Below are positions 1-5,842 of a stretch of DNA of 12,244 bases, one piece after another. How positions within the stretch are numbered: position 1 is the stretch's first letter; every line of letters starts with the position of its first letter. A program made the translations under genes and the position numbers. Source of the stretch: Oscillospiraceae bacterium. GTDB lineage: Bacteria; Bacillota; Clostridia; Oscillospirales; Oscillospiraceae. The stretch is taken from positions 1 through 12,244 of the forward strand of contig JAKSPP010000032.1 of NCBI GenBank assembly GCA_024404735.1, written 5' to 3'. The notes beneath the pieces are model-generated. The model made no database searches. It had not been told where the DNA came from and worked only from the letters and a program-made list of their open reading frames with translations.

Positions 1-1274
1 TAGTTTCCCGCGGCGTAACCGACAACGCCGTTATAGGAAACGGAGTACCAGTGTCCACATTTGTCAGAAGGATATACAGTAATATGTGCGCCGGCGGGAA
101 TAACCGTAAGCTTTTGGGAACCGTTTGTTCCCGCTGCAAATGCCTTTGAGTTAAAGGATAATCCGCCTGATGCAGAGCTTTTTACCACGCCGTCCACAGC
201 GGGGCTCTGTACATATTTGGACCATATCCATCGGCCGTTTGTCAGGCGGTACCATATATTTCCGTATGCGTTAACGGCTTTGGCATTTACGGTGAGAGCC
301 GAAGCGGTCTGAGATACTCCGACGGCATCTCCGTAAGGAGCCAGATGCGTTGTATATGGGCTCTGCGTTGCAGTCAGACTGACATTATTAAGGGGGATTA
401 TTTCCATGCCCTCGGTGCAGTGAGTGCATCGCACATCACTGTTATAGCAGTGAGTATGCTTCGTAAGGTATCCGGCCTCAAGCCATGAGCCGTCAACAAG
501 CTTGTACCAGAGGTTGCCGTATTTGTTTGTGGCACCGGCAACAACATTGACATAGTCATTTTTGGAGTATCTGGCGCTTATTGTGGCATCGCCATAAGGT
601 TTTATATGGGCAGGAGCTGTTCCGGAGCCGTTAACCTTGGCAATGTCCATCCATTCGTTGCAGGTTGTTTCCTTTATGGGATATTCGCTGCCGCACTTGT
701 CGCAGTAGAAGGAACTGTTTTTGAAGGAATACGAAGGGTGGCTGCACGTTTGCATAGAAAGAATATAAACATCAAACTTGTGACCGGAATGGCTGGGTGA
801 AGTATATGTTCCAATCCAATGCCCGTCCTGTACGGATGTATTATGGGCATTGTAGTAAACAATATCTTTCTCTATTTTGGATACAATGGCAACGTGAGGG
901 TATTTCCGGCAGTTTGTGCAGTACCAGCAGATTACATCTCCCGGTTTAACCTTTCCGGTATTGTTTCCGTTTGATTTAAGTTCGCCGCCGGAAATTTCCA
1001 TTTTGTAAAGAGTTCCGTATCCACCGTCAAGTAGCTGATTAATAAGGGGGCCTGTTCCCTTTGAGAACACATCCGTTATTCCGCCTGCTTTTATGCAATT
1101 GGAAACGAATTCTGCACAAAGCTGTCCCAAATTTTTGTCGTAATTATTATAGGAATATTCGACGGCCTTCCCGGCATCGTAAACTCCCGCTGCATAAGAG
1201 GGCGTTGATAATGCCGGCATAATAACGGCAATTAAGGAAAGCGCAAGTATAAAAGAAATAATTCTGTTTTTCAT
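1..1274 (-). CDS. Secreted amidase/peptidase with SH3-like repeats (3' end outside window)
   Basis: This open frame starts at ATG 1274 and stays open to the window edge, giving 424 residues without a stop. GGAAGGTGA lies 5 bases before the ATG, which supports this start. Residues 1-29 form a signal peptide (short Lys/Arg head, hydrophobic core, probable cut near SYAA). Residues 35-172 resemble the Amidase_6/CHAP fold of papain-like cell-wall hydrolases: candidate nucleophile Cys53 in LCAEFVSNC, PGDVI at 111-115, candidate His127 in HVAIV, and YYNAHN at 140-145 as third site. Two related SH3-like modules follow at about 217-271 and 302-356, sharing PYGDA and a YGN(L/I)WY core, then a third module (about 384-424) cut by the window edge. 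Cysteine pairs sit between modules (C191/C194, C283/C286). The likely role is hydrolysis or remodelling of peptidoglycan outside the cell. The exact bond cleaved and the domain family are inferred from motifs only. Confidence 0.8.
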   Translation of the reverse strand, partial: MKNRIISFILALSLIAVIMPALSTPSYAAGVYDAGKAVEYSYNNYDKNLGQLCAEFVSNCIKAGGITDVFSKGTGPLINQLLDGGYGTLYKMEISGGELKSNGNNTGKVKPGDVICWYCTNCRKYPHVAIVSKIEKDIVYYNAHNTSVQDGHWIGTYTSPSHSGHKFDVYILSMQTCSHPSYSFKNSSFYCDKCGSEYPIKETTCNEWMDIAKVNGSGTAPAHIKPYGDATISARYSKNDYVNVVAGATNKYGNLWYKLVDGSWLEAGYLTKHTHCYNSDVRCTHCTEGMEIIPLNNVSLTATQSPYTTHLAPYGDAVGVSQTASALTVNAKAVNAYGNIWYRLTNGRWIWSKYVQSPAVDGVVKSSASGGLSFNSKAFAAGTNGSQKLTVIPAGAHITVYPSDKCGHWYSVSYNGVVGYAAGN

Positions 1275-1365
1275 CGCAAATCACCTTCCGTGGGGGTGTT
1301 CCGGATAGGCCTTGACATGGTAAACAGCCTTCCGGACAAAAAAAGTACCATTCAAGTAATTATAC

Positions 1366-1395
1366 ATTATAATCGCTGGCAAGTTGCGCTGTCAA
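1366..1395 (-). promoter_or_regulatory. Sigma-A-type promoter for the secreted amidase gene
   Basis: On the minus strand a perfect TTGACA (1390-1395) is followed after 18 bases by a perfect TATAAT (1366-1371). It lies about 90 bases upstream of the amidase ATG. Both boxes match consensus exactly, making this the strongest promoter seen in the window. Confidence 0.75.
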
Positions 1396-1415
1396 GCCGT
1401 CCCGGGGCAAATCGT

Positions 1416-1446
1416 GGGCTATGATGCCCGTATTTTGCGGGTTTTT
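1416..1446 (+). other. Overlapping short hairpins followed by a T-run, between divergent genes
   Basis: On the plus strand GGGC (1416-1419) can pair with GCCC (1426-1429), while CCCG (1427-1430) can pair with CGGG (1438-1441), which is followed by five T. The two hairpins share bases and cannot form together. The second resembles a small intrinsic terminator, but no plus-strand gene lies upstream of it in this intergenic region. The stems are only 4-5 base pairs, so it may be fortuitous. Confidence 0.3.
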
Positions 1447-1465
1447 ATTTGCGTAATCGGGATAC

Positions 1466-1494
1466 TTGCTTTTTCTCCCCACGGGATGTATAAT
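1466..1494 (+). promoter_or_regulatory. Promoter for the M29 aminopeptidase gene
   Basis: TTGCTT (1466-1471) is followed after 17 bases by a perfect TATAAT (1489-1494). The predicted transcript start near 1501 would give a leader of only about 20 bases before the ATG at 1523, long enough for the AAGGAG ribosome binding site at 1510-1515. Confidence 0.65.
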
Positions 1495-1522
1495 TTACTT
1501 ACATTTTTTAAGGAGAAATACA

Positions 1523-2749
1523 ATGAAAAAAACGGTTTTAAGAGAATATGCAAGGCTCATTGCCCGCTGCGGCGGTGCCGTAAAAAAGGGGCAGAGCGTT
1601 ATTATAACGGCAGGTCTTGACCAGCCGGAGTTTATAGAGATGCTTGTTAAGGAGTGCTACCTCTGCGGGGCAAAGGAGGTCACCGTTGACTGGAGCTACG
1701 ATGCCCTTGCCAAACTCCACAACAAGTACTGCTCCGATGAGGTCCTGGGTACAGTAAAGGGCTGGGAGGAGGAGAGACTTAAGTATTATAGGGATACCCT
1801 TCCCGTCCGTATCTATATTGAGTCCGATGACCCCGACGGCCTTTTCGGAATAGACCAGGCAAAGATGGCCAGGGCTCAGCAGAAGCGCTATGAAGTCGTC
1901 AAACCCTACAGAGATGCAATGGAGGGCAGATACCAGTGGTGCATTGCCGCCGTCCCCGGTGCAAAGTGGGCAAAGAAGGTCTTCCCCGAAATGCGCAAAA
2001 GCGCCGCCATCGAGGCCCTCTGGGAGAAAATCCTTTCCTCCTCCAGGGCTCTTAATAACCCCACCGAAGCCTGGGAGAAGCACAATAAAGAGCTCAAGGA
2101 GCACTGTGCTCACCTTAACAGCCTCGGTATTAAGGAGCTTATCTATAAGTCCTCAAACGGAACCGATTTAAGAGTCGGAATGATGCCCGAGGCACGCTTC
2201 TGCGGAGGCGATGAAACGGCTCTGGGCAGCGGCATAGTCTTTAACCCCAATATCCCAACCGAAGAGTGCTTCATCTCTCCCAAGAAAGGTCTTGCCGAGG
2301 GAACCGTTGTCTCAACCAAGCCTCTTTCCTATCAGGGTCAGCTCATAGAAAACTTCAGCTTCACCTTTAAGGACGGTAAGGTTGTTTCCTGCACTGCCGA
2401 AAAGAACGAGAGTCTTCTTAAGGAAATGATTAATATGGATGAGGGCGCGTCTTACCTCGGTGAGTGCGCAATTGTTCCTCAGTCAAGCCCCATTAACAGA
2501 GCCGGAATCCTCTTCTACAACACCCTCTTCGATGAGAATGCCTGCTGCCACCTTGCTCTGGGTATGGGCTTTATCGACACAATTGCGGATTACGATAAAT
2601 ACACTCTTGATGAGATGCACAAAATGGGCGTTAACGACTCCATGATTCACGTGGACTTTATGATTGGCGCAGACGACCTCTCCATTGAGGCCATATGTGA
2701 AGACGGGCACAGGGAAAGCATCCTTAAAAATGGCGAGTGGGCTTTTTAA
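1523..2749 (+). CDS. M29-family metallo-aminopeptidase (AmpS/AmpT-like)
   Basis: The 408-residue product matches the thermophilic aminopeptidase family M29, cytosolic two-metal enzymes that remove N-terminal residues from peptides. The start at 1523 is chosen because AAGGAG lies 7 bases before it and because a TTG start further upstream would fall inside the promoter. The metal ligands known from Thermus AmpT (E250, E316, H345, H378, D380) have counterparts at E248 in NIPTEE, E314 in LGECA, H343 in CCHLALG, and H376 and D378 in HVDFMIG, all shifted by two. The conserved active-site Tyr352 of AmpT corresponds to Phe350 here, which is unusual. The N-terminal half (GGAVKKGQSV, then a segment shaped like the family's first domain) is also typical. 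The gene is a single-gene unit, bounded by its own promoter and a bidirectional terminator. Natural substrates cannot be inferred. Confidence 0.88.
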   Translation: MKKTVLREYARLIARCGGAVKKGQSVIITAGLDQPEFIEMLVKECYLCGAKEVTVDWSYDALAKLHNKYCSDEVLGTVKGWEEERLKYYRDTLPVRIYIESDDPDGLFGIDQAKMARAQQKRYEVVKPYRDAMEGRYQWCIAAVPGAKWAKKVFPEMRKSAAIEALWEKILSSSRALNNPTEAWEKHNKELKEHCAHLNSLGIKELIYKSSNGTDLRVGMMPEARFCGGDETALGSGIVFNPNIPTEECFISPKKGLAEGTVVSTKPLSYQGQLIENFSFTFKDGKVVSCTAEKNESLLKEMINMDEGASYLGECAIVPQSSPINRAGILFYNTLFDENACCHLALGMGFIDTIADYDKYTLDEMHKMGVNDSMIHVDFMIGADDLSIEAICEDGHRESILKNGEWAF

Positions 2750-2781
2750 GTCTTAATAAGCAGCCCGAAAGACAATAAAAA

Positions 2782-2840
2782 ACCGCAGACTGTTAAAGCT
2801 ATCCCCAAAATGGGACAAAGAGGCTTTTTCGGTCTGCGGT
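2782..2840. terminator. Bidirectional terminator between convergent genes
   Basis: ACCGCAGAC (2782-2790) pairs perfectly with GTCTGCGGT (2832-2840). An A-rich tract precedes it and a seven-T run follows, so it can act in both directions: for the M29 gene on the plus strand and for the GtrA gene on the minus strand, whose stop codon lies a few bases away. The 41-base loop contains a small inner hairpin (CCC at about 2803, GGG at about 2812). Confidence 0.75.
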
Positions 2841-2846
2841 ATTTTT

Positions 2847-3278
2847 TTATCTGTTCTTTTCGGTTTTTTCTTTTTTGCCTGCTGTATCAATGCTCTTTCC
2901 GAAAACAACAAGTCTGTCGTAAAGGTACTCGGTTACGAAGTTTATTATCATGCTTCCGGCCAGGACAATGTATTCGTTTACGCCCAGGGCCTCAAGCCTG
3001 TCCCCGCCCCATGTGGATAGGGGAGTGAAGACAAGATAGTAAAGCGCAACCTGAAGCATTGCAAGGGGAACGTTGTTTGCGGAGCGGAAGGTGATTTTTC
3101 TGTTCAGAGTGAAGTTCCATAGAACGGAGCAAATAAGGGCCGTCAGGTAACAGATGCTGTAGGGAAGGGCAAGCACCTCATTAAGAAGGGTGAAGATTAT
3201 AACCTGAACTATTCCCGCACTTATTGAAAACAGAGTAAACTTAATTGCTCTTATGACTTCTTTTTTCTTTTCGCTCAT
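2847..3278 (-). CDS. GtrA-like membrane protein
   Basis: The 143-residue product is a small integral membrane protein with four predicted membrane segments at about 13-33, 40-57, 72-89 and 103-121. It shows the GtrA-family hallmark WNFTLNRKITF at 54-64 and a second NF...VVF segment (113-126) in the matching place of the second half. Family members (PF04138) are thought to move or assist transfer of undecaprenyl-linked sugars across the membrane, or to act with glycosyltransferases in cell-surface polysaccharide synthesis. The C-terminus is a Lys-rich cytosolic tail. GAGG lies about 7 bases before the ATG. It follows the TIGR04076-like gene by 27 bases and is probably co-transcribed. No glycosyltransferase partner is visible nearby, so the sugar substrate is unknown. 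Confidence 0.85.
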   Translation of the reverse strand: MSEKKKEVIRAIKFTLFSISAGIVQVIIFTLLNEVLALPYSICYLTALICSVLWNFTLNRKITFRSANNVPLAMLQVALYYLVFTPLSTWGGDRLEALGVNEYIVLAGSMIINFVTEYLYDRLVVFGKSIDTAGKKEKTEKNR

Positions 3279-3305
3279 TTTAACCTCAAAAAAGTGTTTC
3301 CAGTG

Positions 3306-3611
3306 TCAGTCTTCAATAACTTCAAGGTAGAAGCTGACAGGGCGAAAGCCGTCGTTGCAGCTTATCATGGCAGACTTCTTGTTCTTCATCCAGCCGTCGT
3401 AGAAGTCCCCGCCGCCGTGGGCGAGAGTCATAACAAAGGGGGAGATGCTGTCCCAGGCGCTGTCGCAGAAGCCCTCGGGCTTTTTGAAGCCTTCGGAAAT
3501 CCAAACCTGCCCCTCTCTCACATCGCAGGTGTGCTCAATGGGATTTTCATATTCAAGCTGCAGGTCCCTGTAATCTGCCTTTCTTACAGCGGTAATTCTT
3601 ATTCTTTCCAT
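3306..3611 (-). CDS. TIGR04076 family protein of unknown function
   Basis: This 101-residue protein matches the small TIGR04076 family as recalled from its pattern: a start of the MERIRITAVRK type, a central KPEGFCDSAWDSI (44-56), a short glycine stretch (AHGGGDF) and a C-terminal SCNDGFRPVSF. It is full length for the family. Cysteines occur at positions 29, 49 and 85, with two of them in the conserved segments, but no biochemical role is established to my knowledge. GGAAG lies 7 bases before the ATG. It is the first gene of a probable two-gene unit with the GtrA-like gene, preceded by an extended -10 promoter. The link between the two products is not evident. Confidence 0.8.
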   Translation of the reverse strand: MERIRITAVRKADYRDLQLEYENPIEHTCDVREGQVWISEGFKKPEGFCDSAWDSISPFVMTLAHGGGDFYDGWMKNKKSAMISCNDGFRPVSFYLEVIED

Positions 3612-3663
3612 GTTTTGCTTCCGTTTCTTCGCCTTGCGGCACTGCGTATTTTTAATATAGATA

Positions 3664-3692
3664 ATTATATCATAATTTTGTGTTTTATTAAA
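3664..3692 (-). promoter_or_regulatory. Extended -10 promoter for the TIGR04076/GtrA pair
   Basis: On the minus strand TGATATAAT (3664-3672) is an extended -10 element with perfect TATAAT. The matching -35 position (3687-3692) reads TTTAAT, a weak match, as often seen with extended -10 promoters. It sits about 55 bases before the ATG at 3611. Confidence 0.55.
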
Positions 3693-3741
3693 GCCTTAAG
3701 TTTATTTTTCCACGGGAATATTTTATTTTTCCCCCGGAATA

Positions 3742-3786
3742 CAGAAAAGAGCACCCTGCGTTTTTTACACAGGGTGCTCTTTCTGA
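3742..3786 (-). terminator. Intrinsic terminator after the XRE regulator gene
   Basis: AGAGCACCCTG (3748-3758) pairs perfectly with CAGGGTGCTCT (3770-3780), with an 11-base loop. The stem can extend through CAGAA/TTCTG with one bulged base. On the minus strand it lies just after the stop codon at 3795 and is followed by TTTTCTGT. It separates the regulator from the TIGR04076/GtrA pair. Confidence 0.75.
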
Positions 3787-3794
3787 AATTTATT

Positions 3795-4562
3795 TTATCT
3801 CTTTTTATAAACAAGAAGCTCGGGATTGTTTCCGTTTTCTTCGTAGGAGCAGACCATAATAAAATCCATATTTGCCAGAACTCCGAAGCATCTGTCACCG
3901 CAAAATTCAGACTCAAGCTGATTTCCCAGATAGGTTGTGTTATCGTCGAGGAATTTTACAAAAGCACCGCTCGGCAGTCTGTACTCAAGGTTGACGTATT
4001 TCCCGACTAAAGCGTTTAGCTTTTTAAGCTTCGGCATACCCTCGATGTTAAGGGCGTTTATTTCCTCAATAAGAGTTTCCTTAAATGCCTCAAACTGTCC
4101 GCCGTCCGAGAGCTCTTCATACCTCTTCCAGTAATTAAGACCGGGCAGAAGGCTCTTCATATACTCTCTTGCCTGCTCCTCGGAAAAGCCCTGCTGTGTC
4201 ATCGGCTCTATACACACCTCAATCAGGTCGTCCATATTGCTGTATGTGTAGGTGCCGTCGGCGTAGCACCATTTGCAGTATTCCTCGTTAAGTGCTCCGT
4301 CTGAGTCCCTGCCTATAATTTCATCGTCCTCAAGGGGCATTCCGCAGCACTGACAGATGAGCTTTCTCGGAGAGCCGAGAAGTGTGTTGATAGAGACATT
4401 GAACTCACGGGATAAAAGCTTCAGAGTGTCCGTGTTGGGCTGTGTTTCTCCGTTTTCCCAGCGGCTGACGGCCTGTCTTGTAACCATAACACGCTCCGCA
4501 AGAGCGTCCTGTGTCAGGTTGTTTTTCTCTCTCAGACCCTTGATTATTTCCGAAATCCCCAT
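3795..4562 (-). CDS. XRE-family regulator with zinc-ribbon domain
   Basis: The 255-residue product begins with a Cro/C1-type helix-turn-helix (about 5-61) containing LTQDALAERVMVTRQAVSRWENG, here split as LTQDALAERV and TRQAVSRWENG. A zinc ribbon follows: C70/C73 in CQCCGMPL and C96/C99 in EYCKWCYADG, resembling the putative zinc-ribbon domain PF12674 often attached to clostridial regulators. The C-terminal part (about 165-255) ends with a conserved-looking block, YLGNQLESE to NNPELLVYKKR, of unknown role, possibly effector sensing. The start at 4562 is set by AGGAGG 6 bases upstream; an in-frame ATG ten codons earlier has no such site and would skip it. The gene has its own promoter, overlapped by an inverted repeat that could be an autoregulatory operator. 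Targets are unknown; the adjacent lipoprotein gene is a guess only. Confidence 0.85.
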   Translation of the reverse strand: MGISEIIKGLREKNNLTQDALAERVMVTRQAVSRWENGETQPNTDTLKLLSREFNVSINTLLGSPRKLICQCCGMPLEDDEIIGRDSDGALNEEYCKWCYADGTYTYSNMDDLIEVCIEPMTQQGFSEEQAREYMKSLLPGLNYWKRYEELSDGGQFEAFKETLIEEINALNIEGMPKLKKLNALVGKYVNLEYRLPSGAFVKFLDDNTTYLGNQLESEFCGDRCFGVLANMDFIMVCSYEENGNNPELLVYKKR

Positions 4563-4568
4563 TTTTCT

Positions 4569-4574
4569 TCCTCC
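4569..4574 (-). promoter_or_regulatory. Ribosome binding site that fixes the XRE regulator start
   Basis: A perfect AGGAGG on the minus strand lies 6 bases before ATG 4562. It favours this start over the in-frame ATG at 4592, which would place the site inside the coding region. Confidence 0.8.
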
Positions 4575-4594
4575 TGAATAACCGTTATGCATCT

Positions 4595-4623
4595 ATTATA
4601 TGTCGGAAGAGATATTATTACAA
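4595..4623 (-). promoter_or_regulatory. Promoter for the XRE regulator gene
   Basis: On the minus strand TTGTAA (4618-4623) and a perfect TATAAT (4595-4600) are spaced by 17 bases. The predicted start of transcription is about 25 bases before the ribosome binding site at ATG 4562. Confidence 0.65.
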
Positions 4624-4640
4624 GCAACCTGTTGTTGCTT
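4622..4640 (-). promoter_or_regulatory. Inverted repeat at the -35 box: operator or weak terminator
   Basis: AAGCAAC (4622-4628) and GTTGCTT (4634-4640) form a perfect 7-base dyad with a 5-base centre. It touches the -35 box of the regulator promoter and lies 18 bases after the lipoprotein stop codon. As an operator it would suit an XRE dimer; as a hairpin it could weakly terminate lipoprotein transcription, although on that strand the following bases are not T-rich. Confidence 0.4.
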
Positions 4641-4657
4641 TTTTCTTAATTTTCAGT

Positions 4658-5494
4658 TTATTCCTTTATAAATTCAAAATCGCTCCATTCAATTGTGAGG
4701 CGGCTTCCCTCACCGAAAAGCTCAATGAATACGGGGACTGTCATATTTCCCGTGGAGCCGGAGATGTGATATACTGCATCGGACTCCGAAAAATCGTAGG
4801 TGAAGTCCTCAATGTAGGTTTCATAGCTGTCAGGCTCCTCGCTGTCCTCGGAGTAAAGTCGGCTCAGCATAGCAAAGCATCTGTATTCCGGTACCTCATA
4901 GAAGTCAAGATAGCTCCTTCCGTCCTCGCATAGCCAGTGCCCCTCAAGCATCTTGAAGGCCTCACGGCTCCTGCGCTCGGTGGCTGCGGTCTCGTCTGCA
5001 AAGGCCTGCATTTCCTCTTCGGTGTAGTAGGCCTCCTTGTCTCCGCACTCTATGAAGCCGATGTCATAGGCAAAGATATAATATAGGCCCGAAAACTGCT
5101 CCGAATTAAGATAGCGAAGGGCGTAGCGCATGTCGTCTTTGGTATTTATAATAAGTCCCGAGATGCTTTCTGCCTTCGGATGACGGATTGTCAGAACGCC
5201 GTTTTTATAGGTGAAGGAGCCCTCGTCCATACGGCCTAAATCCTCATCGAAGCATTCGACATAATCAATCTCCGTATCCCCATCAAAGCTTATATATAAT
5301 TTAAGCTTCTTATCACTGTACTCGGCCTTTTTTATATTGATATAATCACACTGCTTCGGGTTATCATATCTGTAAGCAGTGACGTTTGAGTTCTCCCCGT
5401 CGCTGCCTCCGCTCTTTTTCTCTGCCTTTGTACAGGCGGTGAAAACGCAGAGTGCAACAAGTAAAGCGGCAATGATTATTACAGCCTTGTTCAT
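4658..5494 (-). CDS. Predicted lipoprotein of unknown function
   Basis: The 278-residue product starts with a short lipoprotein signal: basic head, hydrophobic stretch (about 4-19) and Cys21 in FTAC, which would carry the lipid anchor. The -3 residue is Phe rather than the usual Leu, a mild deviation. A polar linker rich in Lys, Gly and Ser follows, then an acidic body with many Tyr, Asp and Glu residues and no membrane segments. An N-terminal part (about 38-130) and a C-terminal part beginning near GHWLCEDG (about 184-190), with alternating hydrophobic residues, look like two beta-rich domains separated by a helical Glu/Ala-rich stretch (about 158-180). I do not recognise the family. The mature protein should sit on the outer face of the membrane. 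GGGAGG lies about 8 bases before the ATG. It is transcribed alone from the promoter at 5682-5710. Confidence 0.75.
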   Translation of the reverse strand: MNKAVIIIAALLVALCVFTACTKAEKKSGGSDGENSNVTAYRYDNPKQCDYINIKKAEYSDKKLKLYISFDGDTEIDYVECFDEDLGRMDEGSFTYKNGVLTIRHPKAESISGLIINTKDDMRYALRYLNSEQFSGLYYIFAYDIGFIECGDKEAYYTEEEMQAFADETAATERRSREAFKMLEGHWLCEDGRSYLDFYEVPEYRCFAMLSRLYSEDSEEPDSYETYIEDFTYDFSESDAVYHISGSTGNMTVPVFIELFGEGSRLTIEWSDFEFIKE

Positions 5495-5586
5495 CCTAAG
5501 CCCTCCCTGTTTCAGATTATCAGATTATTCTGCGCCGCAAAGCGCCGGACTATCCATCTGCTCTCCGATGAATGTGCCCCTTGTAG

Positions 5587-5608
5587 GGCGCAGATTCCCA
5601 TCTGCGCC
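5587..5608. repeat. Perfect GC-rich palindrome in the lipoprotein leader
   Basis: GGCGCAGAT (5587-5595) and ATCTGCGCC (5600-5608) form a 9-base-pair stem around a 4-base loop. No T-run follows on either strand, so it is not a classic terminator. Part of it recurs 72 bases away (TCTGCGCCGCAAA). It may be a small dispersed repeat of the kind common between clostridial genes, or a structured leader element. Confidence 0.5.
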
Positions 5609-5681
5609 GCAAAAGTCGTTTTTTCCCTTAAGTCTTAATTATACGCGTTTCTTCATATATATAAAGTGTCCCCGCCTGAAA

Positions 5682-5710
5682 ATTCTATTATAATTCCGGG
5701 GGCTTGTCAA
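5682..5710 (-). promoter_or_regulatory. Promoter for the lipoprotein gene
   Basis: On the minus strand a perfect TTGACA (5705-5710) is spaced 17 bases from TAGAAT (5682-5687), one mismatch from consensus. It predicts a leader of about 180 bases ahead of ATG 5494. An overlapping TATAAT at 5688-5693 is only 11 bases from the -35 box and is less likely to be used. Confidence 0.65.
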
Positions 5711-5765
5711 TATCATTATAGTCAGTATGCAAACAGTCCTTTAACCGTAGCTTTACAATGCAATG

Positions 5766-5800
5766 AAAAAGAAGCATCTGCCCGGTGCGGCAGATGCTTC
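5766..5800 (-). terminator. Intrinsic terminator of the dehydratase operon
   Basis: GAAGCATCTGCC (5771-5782) pairs perfectly with GGCAGATGCTTC (5789-5800) around a 6-base loop. On the minus strand it is followed by five T (5766-5770). It lies about 40 bases after the hydroxyacid dehydrogenase stop codon and marks the end of the operon. Confidence 0.85.
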
Positions 5801-5842
5801 GGATTTATCTTATGTTTTTTCTAAGCCTACGGGTATTATCTC

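Larger units (their letters stand above)
5495..5842. other. Gene-free stretch: lipoprotein leader, palindrome, promoter, operon terminator
   Basis: No open frame here has a convincing start, ribosome binding site and protein-like composition. From low to high coordinate it contains the leader of the lipoprotein mRNA (about 180 bases), a 13-base direct repeat TCTGCGCCGCAAA at 5529-5541 and 5601-5613, a GC-rich palindrome, the minus-strand promoter at 5682-5710, and the terminator of the dehydratase operon at 5771-5800. Confidence 0.6.

Noticed and set aside
1538..2113. A 191-codon minus-strand frame inside the M29 gene
   Set aside because: The plus-strand frame has all five metal ligands of the family; the opposite frame is featureless and unlikely to be expressed.
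3294..4010. A 238-codon plus-strand frame across the TIGR04076 gene, the intergenic region and the regulator's end
   Set aside because: It crosses a strong terminator and two supported minus-strand genes, lacks a ribosome binding site, and resembles no protein family.
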